Shown here piece by piece: positions 48,784-63,994 of a DNA stretch of 64,000 nt. Each line of letters begins with the position of its first letter. Within the stretch, counting starts at the first letter, position 1. Source of the stretch: Scatophagus argus. Taxonomy: Eukaryota > Chordata > Actinopteri > Scatophagidae. The position numbers and the translations under genes are program-made. The stretch spans positions 10,620,001-10,684,000 of the forward strand of contig NC_058494.1 of assembly GCF_020382885.2 (NCBI RefSeq), read 5' to 3'. The notes under the pieces were generated by a model. The model made no database searches. It was given only the letters and a program-made list of their open reading frames with translations, and had not been told where the DNA came from.

Positions 48784-51700
48784 TTAACAGTCTTCTGCTG
48801 GTATGACTGTGATCTCAGGCAGTGACTGAGAAGCTGCCTGACGTCTTTGCGTTTGAGATGCCATGACCCAAGCCTGCAACACTGCGTTGGACTGGGGAGA
48901 TGATGATGTGTGTGGTGATGAAGATGAGGAGAGGTGGTGCTTTCTGAGCAGGATCAGATGAGGGTTCCTCAGTAAGGTGTAAGACAACATCCATCGTCTC
49001 CTGGCCTGGCTATTCCTAGGTGGTTCTTTAAAAAAAAGTTAAAAGTTAATAAATAGGAAATTAAAAAAATCTCATGAAATGCCAAACATATCAGGATCAA
49101 CTAAAACTGCAGAAATGAAATAAAGTAGATTTTCAGAGGTAATTTAAAAGAAAATACTAGTTTGATTGCATCAGACAGGCGGAAGCAGTTGTCAGATTCT
49201 ACTGACCTGGTGTAGTGCTGAAAGAGGAGTATGCGGATGCAGTTGCTCTCTCCATCATGTTGGAGACCAGCAACTGACTGAAACACACCATGACTGGATT
49301 GCTGTGATAGTGGTCAGCAAAGATCATCCCAATCCAAGTACTGTAGCCTGGAACATGCAAGAAATATGGCTAGACCCACACACCATGTTTGGAGAAAAAA
49401 ACCCAGAACAGAATTTACAGTATTTTTACAACATGTTGTGTTTGCGGAGGACACACCACTGAGGAACAGAGAACCGATGCGCATGTGAATGTGCACTACA
49501 ACCTAAACTGAGGTCAGTATATGTAACTGAGTTAGTTCTGATACAAACGTGATATGACAATACAGCTATAAATGCTAGCTGGATTTAATGTAGCTTCTCT
49601 GCCAGGTCTCTCACTCTGTTACTTAAGTTCAGCAATTTAATTTTGTCTCCATTTACTGCCCAGGATGGATGATGACAAAGTAGTTACCCACAGTCACAGA
49701 TCTTGCCAGTGTTTGCTTTTTCTCTGTTTAGTTTTTCTTGCTTTCCGTCATAAAACATGTTGTGAAATTTGCTTTATTACTGGCTGTAATCAACAGCTTG
49801 GAATGAGACCTTTAATTATGCACTTGGAAAAATAACACAATCCATATTTAGAGCATACAGCTCCTTTATGTTTTTGATCTTAAGAAACACAGCAACTACA
49901 CAACTCACAGCAACTGCTGTAAAATGCTGCCATCTACTGGAAGATGAGGACCCATGTACGCTGGTATCACTCAAAAAGCTAAAGGTTGAAAGAAAGTCTT
50001 AATCTATAATATTATCCTGACGTACTCACCATTTTCACATAACGGTAACCATAAAATCACACTCACACAATATTTTTGTCCCTTATCACAGCATATTAAA
50101 AGCTGAGGTTTGGCTGTGATGTTTTGTGGTGGTAAATCTCGAATAAAACAATTTTGTTCATTTTTGTCTCGGTTGAAGTTTTGTTTACCAGAATCCATGG
50201 CTTCATATCCTCTTTGCATAATGGTCCGGTCTATACGTGACACGAGCCATGTCCCAGTCACAATGCTGCACAGCAACCTGAATATGCAATTGCCCATTCC
50301 CATCACCACGTTGTAAAAAAAAAAGAAGTAGTTGAAGCAGTGGAACGCCTTCCTGAAGAGGAGGAAGAGAAACTGTGATTTCATGTTGCTCCTGTGCAGA
50401 TTTGCTTTAAAATATAGTCACTTGTTCTACTAACATCTGACATATGGATATTAAAGGAGTTTTCCCACTGTAAAACACCATTCCAGATGTATTCTTTATC
50501 TTCTTGTTTCTGCAAGTCACCAGAGACACTTTACACTATTGAGTAAGAGAGTATGTTTTATGGCTTCAGTATTACATTTGGCCTTGATAACCGCTTTTCT
50601 TTTCAACAGCTGGTGATTGCCGGTGGTTTTATGGTCCACACTTACATAATATATATATATGCCTACCTGTTGTTGAGAGCCAGAGGTTTGTTTTTATCAG
50701 AAGGAGATATTTTGTCCTGAAGAAAGAAGATCTGTACCAGAACTACTTGGAGAATCACCAGGGCGATCAGCAGACTGATAGTCAGACTGAGAGACACAGG
50801 AGAAATCAAAATTAAACAACCAGTTTGTCTATCTGTCAGTCAAATCATCCTTTCATTTAGGCACAACCACGAGGAAAGCAGCCTTACATTATTATTCCCA
50901 GGTTGGTGAGCATTTTCATTGTATTGCCATGCAGTATAGGAAGCACCAGCACGTACGCAAACAGCAGAGCAAACAGGAAGTGGACAAAATGGACAATCAG
51001 GTAGCCTAAGGAGAAAATGCAGAAGAGACCTTCAATAATTCCAGTCAATCTTATTTTTTTAACTCATGTTGTGGGACTGTGCCTCAGAATGAGTCTTTTG
51101 TGTGTGATAAGACAGTAACAATATATCCAAAACCATCCATGCATCTATTTCACATCGTGTCTCAAGGTGTCATTTTTGACCACAGCTGAATTTTTGGACT
51201 TCTCATGTACCTGACAAAATAGTAAAAAAAAAATAAATAAATAAAAAAAAATCTGGAATCTTCTATGTGGAGTTTGCATGTTCTCCCTGTGCCTGTGTGG
51301 GTCCCAAAAACATGCACATTAGGTTAATTGGCTACTCAACATTGCCCCTAGGTGTGAGTGTGTGGTTGTCTGTCTTTCTGTGTCAGCCCTGTGACTGATT
51401 GGCAACCAGCCCAGGGTGAACCCCTCCTCTTGCCCGTAGTCAGCTGGGATAGGCTCCAGCTCCCCCGCGACCCAGAGCGATGAACGGTATAGGAAATGGA
51501 TGGATGGATCACTGAATGGTCATACTGCTTAAATCTCTCTGTTACATTCTCCTCTCCCAGACTAGTGAAAGTGTCTCACAGATGGCATCATTTGGGAAAC
51601 AGCAGGAGAACACATTTTGGGTTCAGTCCCATAACAGACGAGGGTACATCTGCCTAGCTGTTGTACATGTCAGTTCTGCTGGTTCCTGTCAGAAGATAGC

Positions 51701-54700
51701 TTACCCCACAGTGTAAACGCAATTTGCCAACCAGAGTATCTTGTGATGGAAGCCTGTGAAAATTCAATGAGACAACTTGTTTGCACATTCATAAAGTCTG
51801 TTGATCAGAAGTTATGTGTGTGTGTGTGTACCCATTGCTCTACATATTTGAAGCTTTCAAATGCAGGCTCACACATATTTCAGTGAACATACAGTCAGCT
51901 AGTAGCCTTGTTACAGCGACTGACAGACAGAAACAAATTGTAACAATTGACCTAGACAGTTAGACTGGGGCCAGTCCCACATCTCTGACTGCTGGTCTTG
52001 ACTCTTTACTGCTCAGCTGAAAACTGATTTGACTTTAAATCATCCTCCATCTGCTGAATGTGCGTGTGTGCGTGTGTGTGTTTTACTTACTACACTGACA
52101 GCGGGGCCAGGGTTGTGAAATTTTTCAGGAAGAAACCCCTTCTGCCCTTTCCACAGTCTCTTTAAGTGTTTTCTGTGGCAACAGTACGCCATGTCAGTCA
52201 TCAGAGAGTTTTGTGCTAACTGGTTAGGAAATTTCTCCTAACTTCCCATAACTGAAATCAGTTCATTTTTGAACATATATTATTCTTCCAAGCATTTGAA
52301 ATTTAATTTTGAGCAAAGTTTCAATGAATTTTGTATATTTTAGCTATTTTTTAGGCCTCTTACCTGTAACACACCAAAACATGGAGGGTGTAGGCTACGG
52401 AGTTGAGACTAGCACAGATGGTGGTAGCGAGCCAACACTCTGGAAAAAATAAAAAAAATAGCAAACAAATAGCAGTAAGACTGAACTTTAACCATTGCTT
52501 CACCTTGTCTTAACTATCATAAATAAATGGCTACAAATGTTTTTTGCTGTCCATCCTACTCCTCCGTTTGTGTAAAGGTTGAGATAGAGACTATCTTTCT
52601 GTTACAAAAATATATTCAAAAAATGTATAATCAGTCAGACATATCAGCCTATTAGGGAAGAGTTGATTTTTGCCTTTTTCTTTTTCAGAATCAAAAAAGG
52701 ACATAACTACTTGTTGGGTGGGAGAGGGTGTTCATCAACTTACTTCTAGCCACGTCAATGAATTCTTCCAGCTGTGGTATCATGACCCCCAGTGCTTCAG
52801 TCTGGTTACAAGAAGTAACCAGATTCTCCAGCGTATTCTTCCAGCTCTCTATCCGGTTAAAAACCGTATTGCTGAGAGAATAGTCTGCCAGGGTCATCTA
52901 GAGAAATGATGAAAAGGCAAATCAATACCTACAGCAGATGCACGGATAATTTTTTTGTGTTGAGACATTTGGATGAGACATTTGGTTTTACACAATGTAT
53001 GGTAACAGATGTCTTGCTGTACCGTATACAGGCCTATGAGGGATATAATGACAGTGCCAATGATCCTGTTGGGGAACTTGAAATTGGGGTCCCACTCATA
53101 CACTCTGCTCTGGAACCAGCTGAGGGGTTGGCTGCAAAACAGGAAGAAGGATCAAACCACATGTGCGTGTGTGTGTTTTGCTGATATCTGCTCTTTTATG
53201 CACAGGTTTGGTGCCAGCTGGGACCATTTATTTTAGATGCTGCATGAATAACAGCCGCTATGTGACAGTACAAATTTCAAATTTCAATAAACAAAGCAGT
53301 TAAGCAGCTGACTCCCAGATGCAGAACCCTACCAGCGGCAGCTGAACACACAGACTGGACTAAAAATCAGTGCACACTAAACTACGTGACCAAGTTACAA
53401 TAATGTACCTTTATGCATCAAATAAGTATGATTGGACACTTATTGTTCACCTCACTTTGATGGATGATAAATGTCCTACTCAGATTTTGCACAGGCTCAT
53501 CTCATTCAGAAAATGTTAACTTGTTTAACTTGAAATCTTTCTCATGTTTTAACATTCTTTTTTGTAAACTGATCAAAACACAAAGAAGTTCACATAATAT
53601 AAGAAAGCAATAGAACTGAAAATCCCCAGTTGTACAGGGAACACTTAAAAGCAGAATTAGTGCACACATGCATGAGTGTGTTTTGTACCTGTGTGCAGGT
53701 TTTTTCCTCAGCAGGCTTTTGACATGCTGCACCTGGTGCTGCTCAATTAGCTCTTCCGGATCCTGGCAGCAGATTCAGTTTATTATTCAGAGTTACAGTT
53801 ACAAAATCATCTCTGAACTTACTGTACAGCTGGCTACCAATTCATTATTTTAAAAGTTTAGATTTCTTTGGTGGGACACACACTCACAGGCTAACATACT
53901 TTGGTTTCCAGATGTTTAAACAAAAACACAATAAAATCAAATAATGAGAACAATCCCATCCAAAAGGAAGAATAAAATGCAACAGAAAACAATGTTTTAC
54001 ATAAATTTCTAAATCTGTATGGCATAAAATCCTACACAGTTTCAAAACACACAGCAAGAAACATTTCACTGATTTCATGCAGTAGGCATGCTGACCTCCT
54101 GTTCCAGTTGCAGATGTATTCGAATAGCTTTTACCAATATGTAGATAAATCGTCCCAAGAGGAAGATAAGCGAGAGGATGCGGGGCCATTGGAAAATCAC
54201 CTTTTGGTATGCACCTAGAATCTTTGAAAACATACACACAGTCATTTCATGATATTTCTACTGGATGCAATCAGGCAACTCTTCATAAACAAATATTTTG
54301 TAGTAGATAATTTATTAAGGTGAGGGTTACAACTCAGAGGTGGATGAAGTAGGCTGGTTACTTGATTGCAGACCACACTGCAACAGGCACCCTGCTGTTA
54401 CACATTCTTTAAGGGTTTATTACCACCTACCTCACCACGGGGACAGGTGAACGTATCCCACACTGTGATGGTGATCCTATAAACGATCACAGAGAATTAT
54501 AATAAACATGTGCTTTGGTGACTTGAAAACAATCTCTTGCTGCACTTATCCACATATGGAGACACACAGTGTATGTCTGAATTTACGATGTAAACAAATG
54601 TTTACCAGCAGAGAGAGTAGAGTATCCCCAACACTGCTCCAGCTGCTCTGAAAGGTGTGGACAAGCAGGCAAAGAAAGGAAAATAGACCAGGCCCACCTC

Positions 54701-56491
54701 TAAAGCTCCAACCAGATACACTATAGCTGAGGATAATGATCAAGAAACATCCCATTAGTCAACATGTTTATCTTTTGAATGCGCAGCATAAACGGGTTTG
54801 AAAACAGGCCCTGGATAACAAAGGTAAACAGTGTGAATACCTCTGGCCCAGCCCGGGATCCTGAAAGGGATGTAGCTCTCAGAGAAGAGCAGCAGGACAG
54901 TGGATGACACAGCACCAAAGGCAAACCCATAGGACCAACGATTACTGATGCTGCCTATGGTATCCAAAGGGCTTGGACCCAGTGAGAACACAGACACAAA
55001 CAAATCCCTATGATCCTGATGAATACTAAAACAAGTATGTATAGATATTACATAACAGACGGCTGCCAATAGCAGCTGTCATACTGAATTAAGGACCTTT
55101 TAGTTGGGACATTCAAGCAGATGTTAATGTTACTTTTGTCTTGACATCTATATTCATTACTGCTGCTGTTGACTTACACCACAATGGCAAAACGTCCGCT
55201 TAGAAAGGGCAGTCTGTGGTCGAGAGCCAGCCTCTTGGCTCTTTTCTGGAGGAATGAGAGCACCCCTGTGATCAACACCTGGAATATAAGAAATCAGTAC
55301 ATGATGTTTAAAAACTTTATCCACACTTTGTTGGCATCAAAGCAACTGTGTGATAGTGGGAAGAAGTTGATTCATGCTAGATGTTCATACAACTGCCTAA
55401 GCAGTTTTGATCATGCTGCTGTACCAGCTCATTCACTGGTGATGTAACAGAGGTATGTACTCTGCCACAAGCTGTAAAAATGCTTCTGTTAGTAAGATAT
55501 TTCAGTCAATTTGTTTGTGCATCAGTATATTTTTTTATGTTGGTTACTGATTTTTAAAAATTATTTTCAGTGTGGTTGTACCCCAAAAAAAGAAAATAGT
55601 CTTTTTCAAATCAATTTAATGAGTCAGATTCATTGCACTGAAATGTATTTATTTATTAATTTTTTTTACATTGGTTCAACTTTAAAAAAGTCTGTGTACA
55701 GTGTAAATGTGTCTCTGAGACTCTATCACGTGAGTATGTGATGAACACAAAAGCAAAAAATAAAATAAAAATGTCAATAGCATTAGCGCTCACCCTACCA
55801 ACTGTAATTTTGTGTTTCTCTTTCTGTCCATTGAAAATCACATATCTCCATTTGTAATTTTTCAGTAAGGAGTTGTTTCTAGTTGAGAAAACAATCCCTT
55901 TTCTTTTGTACACCATTTGAAAAACCATTGGACCACCTGAAACATACATTGTCTCAAAGCTGGAAACAAGGCTGCTGTTTTTTGGCTTATGCAAAGTTGA
56001 TATTACAGATATAAGTGGTCTTGGAGTAGTCCAGCCATTTATTCTCGGATTCAGGTTACGTAGAGGGACAACTCACTGCTGGTATGAGTGAAAGGTGCAG
56101 GAAGAGGTCTATAGAGATTCCACTCTGACAGTCCTCAACTGTGGAGACCCTGGAGACGCAACAAGTCAACAAGCACAGGATGTAACACAGTTTGATTTAA
56201 CTGCAGGGGCATAAAGCAAGATGGAATCAAGGGGAAACAAAACGAAAGTTAAAGAAATGAATGGGATGGACTAAACTAAAGTGACCAAACCAGGTTGAAA
56301 TCATTACAATAGCGCAATGTGTTCATTATTGTTCATAATGCATCAATAAGCACAGGTTCCGGCTGACTGTTGCTCGAGTCAAAACTGCTATGATCAGGCT
56401 GTTAGTCTTAAAGTCTGCGTAATGTAAATGAATATCAGCGGTCAGTATTTGCACTCTGTACTTACCCGGGTTCCTCTTGGTTTCTTATCAT
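48784..56491 (-). CDS. stra6l: STRA6-like receptor for retinol-binding protein (RBPR2)
   Basis: STRA6L/RBPR2 is a multipass plasma-membrane protein that binds RBP4 and takes up retinol, mainly in liver and gut, paralogous to the eye receptor STRA6. Coding exons in transcript order: 56491-56466, 56149-56077, 55278-55178, 54971-54841, 54726-54606, 54476-54431, 54221-54096, 53762-53689, 53131-53023, 52897-52744, 52439-52364, 52172-52091, 51753-51705, 51005-50888, 50786-50667, 50352-50189, 49347-49207, 49025-48784. All phases agree and give 650 aa. Family motifs include [51 protein letters not shown] and [14 protein letters not shown] near the C-terminus (STRA6 has a similar RRWGLAYTLLHNP). About nine to ten hydrophobic segments are visible. 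The start is the ATG in exon 1, which encodes only MIRNQEEP before a phase-2 donor. An upstream in-frame start is possible. Mouse Stra6l lies beside Tdrd7 and Tmod1, which supports the assignment over stra6. Confidence 0.93.
51263..51510 (-). repeat. Interspersed repeat (CCATCCATCC family), reverse-orientation copy
   Basis: It reads TGTGGAGTTTGCATGTTCTC, TAGGTTAATTGGCTACTC, CAGCTGGGATAGGCTCCAGC and ends ATGGATGGATGGATC. This is the reverse of the copy at 33,652-33,990 but with the middle better preserved. It lies in a stra6l intron. Confidence 0.75.
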
Positions 56492-57026
56492 CACTGATAC
56501 GTCTGTTCACTGTAGTCTTACAAGCTTTCTGCTCTACTGCAGAGATTAAGGAAACCACTGGGCTGATACCGCTTCTCTGTTTCCTGGTTGCAACCATGTG
56601 ACTCACACTGACCTTTGACCTCAGGATACAACACTTTATTTCTGTTTTTTTAATATCAGTTTAACTATGTCACACACGCACACACACACACACACACCTG
56701 AACATTATCGACCATGCGGCACTGAGTATAAGGACTGTAAATATTTGTCAGTGGAGATAACTGAGCGATCATTCACCTCCTGCTTTCACATTACAAAGGA
56801 AGGCTTTCAGAATGTGTTTGCAAAAGATCCATTTCTTCTCTAGTTTTTTTTGTGTTCCTCTTCTGTCACCTCTTTTATCACCCTGTAAAAAACATTTAAC
56901 TAGCTTCCCCTCTAGTGTTTTACTTCTATAAATATGATTACAACTTATTAATATTTATTTAATGTGATTTAGATTATACAATATTGAAAATGAAAACATC
57001 AAACGATTGTTTCTTGCTGACTGACA

Positions 57027-57032
57027 TTTATT
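57027..57032 (-). terminator. Candidate polyadenylation signal of the Kazal inhibitor gene
   Basis: AATAAA on the minus strand is 114 bp past the stop codon, a normal distance for a small secreted-protein gene. Confidence 0.55.
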
Positions 57033-57145
57033 ACTCACTACAATGAAACAAATATCTAAGTCAGTTGGGAAGCCGTAGCAAGTTGGCTGATAATCAGATC
57101 CTGTTTGGTCCCCTTAGCGGTGACATCATCTCCCTGCCGGTCAGG

Positions 57146-58394
57146 TCAGCAGCTCTCCTCTTTGGCAATCAAAATGTCCGTCTTGGTTATTCTGCATAGA
57201 GAACCACAACATGTCATTTTCTATTTCGCTCTGTTGAGATTTATTTCAACTTTGGTGACTAGAGTGGAAATGAGGAACCATACCACCTATAAACTGAACG
57301 AGGAAGCAAAGGCGACAGCATATTTTTTGCTGTCGTTCTGTGTGATTTGGAGAGCTCTTGAGAACTGTTCACTCAAACCAACCTCATGTGTGTAACTGGA
57401 AACAACACTGTTTTGCCAGTATTGTTGCTCGGGAAAGAAAGTAGGAGAATCTCTTGACATTCAGTGCTTTTTCATGACTTGGTCACCAGATATGTGTCCA
57501 TCCTTTTCTAGTAATGACCAATGAACTCCAGCTCATACTCCACAAACACCAAGAGATAATAGACTAAACTGGAAAGCCTCCAGTCATTTGAATTGGCTGA
57601 CTGATGTGTGAATGCTGCGAGAGGGCAGCAGCTGTGTGTACTCACTGTCTCTGGGCACAGAGGGTACACTCGTTGGCGTAGGTGTTTCCATCACTGCCAC
57701 ACACTGGAGCGAGGTTCAGAGGGCACGCCACAATCTCCTCCATGTCAGAACAGGAAGGCTACCAGAGCATGAGACAAGATAACACACAAGATCTGGTGTG
57801 ACCTACTTTCTGTCACCACCTCACGAGAAAGTCTTTCACATAACCATTCACCTTAATACATTTAATTTAATACCATCAGTCACACACTTTACATGTTTTC
57901 TTAATCATAATCTCTTTCTGACATTCATAAACACAAAAGACCCTCTAATATATAGGGCTAAGTAAAGATGCTGCACCTTTCTCAGGAGTCCAGAGTTCTT
58001 GTCACCATCTGTAATGAAAACCATAAATGTATGAATAATTAACTCTGTCATCCATAAACTCCTGCACCCACAGGCTTTATAAAAAATAGAATAAATAAGT
58101 ACAGATAGAAACAAAGGTAGAGTGTTATGTGCCTTCTCTCAGTTTCACCGTGTAGAGATCGTCAGTCACTTTTACGTCAGAGTGTCTTTCTAGTGATTGC
58201 ATAGGTGAATACTTTTAACAGACATAGTGTGTAGCATTGAGATATCGCTCAAAATGGCTATATACACACCTTAATCTTTATCTGGAACATTCCTCAAACT
58301 AGACTGCAAAAATACCTTAAATAAAGTGTTTTTCTTTATTACCTGCTGCCACGCAGATGAGCAGAAGTCCCAGAAAAACAACTCTTCCAGTCAT
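57146..58394 (-). CDS. Small secreted Kazal-type serine protease inhibitor (SPINK-like)
   Basis: Coding exons in transcript order: 58394-58343, 58008-57977, 57758-57646, 57191-57146. They join in phase to 80 aa. Exon 1 encodes a signal peptide (MTGRVVFLGLLLICVAA). Exon 2 gives a short polar linker. Exons 3 and 4 encode one Kazal domain with six cysteines spaced C-8-C-7-C-10-C-2-C-16-C, including PVCGSDGNTYANEC and the ending ILIAKEESC. The domain should insert a loop into the active site of a serine protease outside the cell. The residue at the expected P1 position, second after Cys2 (CPLN), is leucine, which points to chymotrypsin- or elastase-like targets and not trypsin. This exon structure and length are typical of SPINK genes. 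I cannot say which SPINK it equals. It sits between abca1 and stra6l on the same strand with short gaps. Confidence 0.92.
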
Positions 58395-59377
58395 GATGCT
58401 GGTGGATGAATAACTCAGAGTGACAGAAACCAGTCAGTGTTTTTACTAGCCCTAGAAATGTGCGTGTGTGTGTGTGTGTGGGAACATGGCAGGTGAAAAC
58501 ATACACACAAATACACACACGCTCTAGAAACTTATTGCACACATTAACATACACACACACGCCCACACATACAGTAAATACATGTTTTGTTCAGTACCAC
58601 ATTAGATTGAAACACGACTGCTGCAAAAATAATCAAATCAGGAGTCTTTTTTTCAAAATGTATGAATTTTTTATTTAGTAATGCAAAGAGTAACTATACA
58701 CAATGAGTAACAGACCCAAACAGCTGTTTAATACTTAAAAATGTAAACAAATAATAATATTGAGCATGAGAGGAGAAAAATCACCGTCTTACTTTCCTGC
58801 ATTTCTTTCTTTGTCTCACTACTGTCTCCCCTTTTCACTCGCTTCTGTCAATCACAAGTAAGCCTTCGTTCTCTATTCCAAGTGAAACACGTTTTAATGC
58901 AGTGGTGTAGCTTCATTTTGTCTGAATTCTACCTGTGTTCCAGTGCAGACATTTGTTTTTAAATATTTGAATTTGCGATACCCAAATGCCCTGCGTCTAC
59001 ATCTTTGACACAACAGCCGATGAAGTCTATAAAGTGCTCACATTTTAGCTGAGGGGAAAGTCTGAAGCCCCACAGCAGTGATCAGATCCCCGAGATAACG
59101 GAAACCCCTTCCATGATATCATATGACACAGAGCACCTGTAATGACAGTCTGTCATCAGTTTCAACCCTGGATACGATTTCTTTTTTTTTGGACTGTAAA
59201 GCGTTACTAGCACAGCTCTAATTATCATGGTCCCTGTTGAGATGCAGTCTAGCCTATGGACTATCTCTGGAAACATAAGTCTGTGTGAATATCTTAACCT
59301 CATGTCTAAAATTTGAGTTACTGACAGTACAGTTCGCTTCATTGAACACAAAGATTAGAACTTGGCAACATCACCAG

Positions 59378-59407
<30 letters not shown>
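59378..59407. repeat. 30-bp A homopolymer (U-run in abca1 UTR)
   Basis: Thirty consecutive A residues on the plus strand. If the abca1 UTR reaches this far, the transcript carries a 30-nt U-run. Length is likely to vary or be mis-sequenced. Confidence 0.9.
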
Positions 59408-59410
<3 letters not shown>

Positions 59411-59799
59411 CTGTTGGAGACTGAGGAGTCAAGGAGAACAAATTTTAAAATCTTTTTGTTCCAAGCTGCTGATAACGGAGGAGGATTTCCGTTACGTGAG
59501 CTGATGGATGAAGAGCTGACATCAAAGCACAACTTAAACTTTACAAAGCAGCTCCTCCTCAAGATTATGCTGGTTGATCAGTGATACATATTCAGCTCCA
59601 TTTGGCACAGATAACGTTTGTTCACTCCACTGGTAACGTTTTTCTTTTACTCGACATCACAATATACTGCTGCTACTATACATAATATCCACATTGGTGA
59701 TGGCTCAGGCCTAAAACGTTCCCACAGGGCCCTCACACATGCAAAGTTACCATCTTTAGATCTCACACAAGAAGAGTAGATGTCAAACTGTCCTCTCCA

Positions 59800-59806
59800 T
59801 GCATTG
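59800..59806 (-). promoter_or_regulatory. abca1: Candidate miR-33 seed match (7-mer)
   Basis: The minus strand reads CAATGCA, complementary to positions 2-8 of miR-33. The base after it is not A, so it is a 7-mer site. It lies about 1.57 kb past the stop codon and counts only if the UTR extends this far. Confidence 0.35.
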
Positions 59807-61129
59807 GGAACTACAGTTTTACCTGTAGGATCAATTCCATCTGATTCATCTCATCACCAAAACAACATTTTGATACAGATTTTTGTACAACAGAAGCTGG
59901 GCTCCACAGACACATAATGTGCCAAAAACCCAACAATAAAGAAGTACAATTCAGTCGTCTCCAGTTCTTCACAAGCTGATCTGACTGCTCTGGCACACAC
60001 ATAGAAGTGCTGATAGTCCAAGTGTGTGTAGCCCAGTGGAAAGCATGCAGTAAATATTTCCAATGAACTTTCATAAAAAAAAACACGGTCCAGATTCTTC
60101 AGCAACCTTCAGGTATCTGTTGAAGTCACAACTTTTGCGATGTTTACCCTGTGTCCATTCCGATCGGCCTTCAGTTCCATTTAGAAAGGGCAGGACAAGT
60201 AAAAACAAGCCAGTACAGTAGGCTGCATCATGTACACACATCAAGCAGTCACAAGATTTTTTTGTGTTTTTGACAATGAAGGACACACTTAAAAAAAAAA
60301 ACAGTCAAGTTTCATTCATCATCTTCACAAAAATCATTTTTTTGTGTTTTGACGCGTGTTGGTATCAGCCTCATACATTCCGGAGCAGCCTACATACGTT
60401 GTTGTCATTGTTTTTAAATGGAGTGCTAGATTTCTCTCTCTCTTTACCATGATACAGTATAGGCACTGTGCTGGAAAATTTCAAGGACACCAAGAACAAC
60501 AAATACAAAAGACAACTTGGTTATCAATCTTAATTGTTATCCAGAAAAAGAAAAAAACAAAAATACTCCATAGAGGTTATGTTTGCTTATTAGAATTAAA
60601 TTATCTTTAAAAAATCAAATCAGTAAAAATTAACATGTCGCATGATTGCATGTTTGTGTCTGAAATCAAGTGGATTGTAAATGCTGCTCTTCCATCATTT
60701 GCATTACAAAATGACTGCACTTGGTAACGAAGAGCGATCGAGAGGTTTGACCCTGATAAAAAAATAGTCAGATCGTCTTTTAGCGGTTGGCAGTGAATGA
60801 TTCGGACTTCTTTTCTCTTTTGTTTCACACTGTCGTGATGTCACGACACAAAGTTACACATACACATGTCCCATTGACTACTGCTAACTACTTTTAGGAA
60901 AGGGGAATTTAAAACTAGAGATATTTCCTTCTAACATCCCCGATGCTGTGTCCATTGAGTGAGCAGCAGGGCAGTTAGCGTTCCAGCCTGACGCGGCGTT
61001 ATAATCCTGCCGTCGCTTCAAGTGTTCTGGGTCTTTTCTTTCTTTCTGTCCCTCTAGTGAAGGAGAAGCACCGGTCTCCAACCCTCACAGGAATATCTTC
61101 TCATCATAAATATATTTATGTGGATTTCT

Positions 61130-61146
61130 TGCATTGATTTGCATTG
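61130..61146 (-). promoter_or_regulatory. abca1: Tandem miR-33 target sites in the abca1 3-prime UTR
   Basis: The transcript strand carries CAATGCAA twice (61,146-61,139 and 61,136-61,129), ten bases apart and about 230-245 nt after the stop codon. Each is an 8-mer match to the miR-33 seed (positions 2-8 plus A opposite position 1). Mammalian ABCA1 is a well-established miR-33 target with closely spaced sites near the start of its 3-prime UTR, so the layout looks conserved. Confidence 0.7.
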
Positions 61147-61374
61147 AGTTTTCATAGTTTCAGTGTCTGTCACAATACCTGCAGCCTTGAAGGAGGTTGT
61201 GCGCTGAAGTGCAGGTCCACTGAGAAATGATAATAATTAAAAAAGACTAAAAAATAAAAATAAAATAAAAGGGAACAAAGTCCATCTTCCCCCGCTGGTT
61301 AGTGGTCCATATTATCTGGGTTGGGGGGACTGTGTGTGAAGCATAACAGCTTCCACTGTTGGTATGTTGCGGAA

Positions 61375-63994
<2,620 letters not shown>

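Larger units (their letters stand above)
58655..61374 (-). other. abca1: abca1 3-prime UTR (proposed, about 2.7 kb)
   Basis: Past the abca1 stop codon there is no further exon. The first clear minus-strand AATAAA I found is at 58,670-58,675, which would give a long UTR as in mammalian ABCA1. It contains three miR-33-type seed matches (61,140-61,146; 61,130-61,136; 59,800-59,806) and a 30-base poly(A) run on the plus strand (59,378-59,407). The UTR would end only about 260 bp before the start codon of the Kazal inhibitor gene. Confidence 0.5.

Noticed and set aside
56492-56600. Longer upstream ORF (starting MVATRKQRSG) before stra6l exon 1
   Set aside because: Its frame differs from the frame that joins exon 2 in phase; the MIRNQEEP start gives the correct phase.
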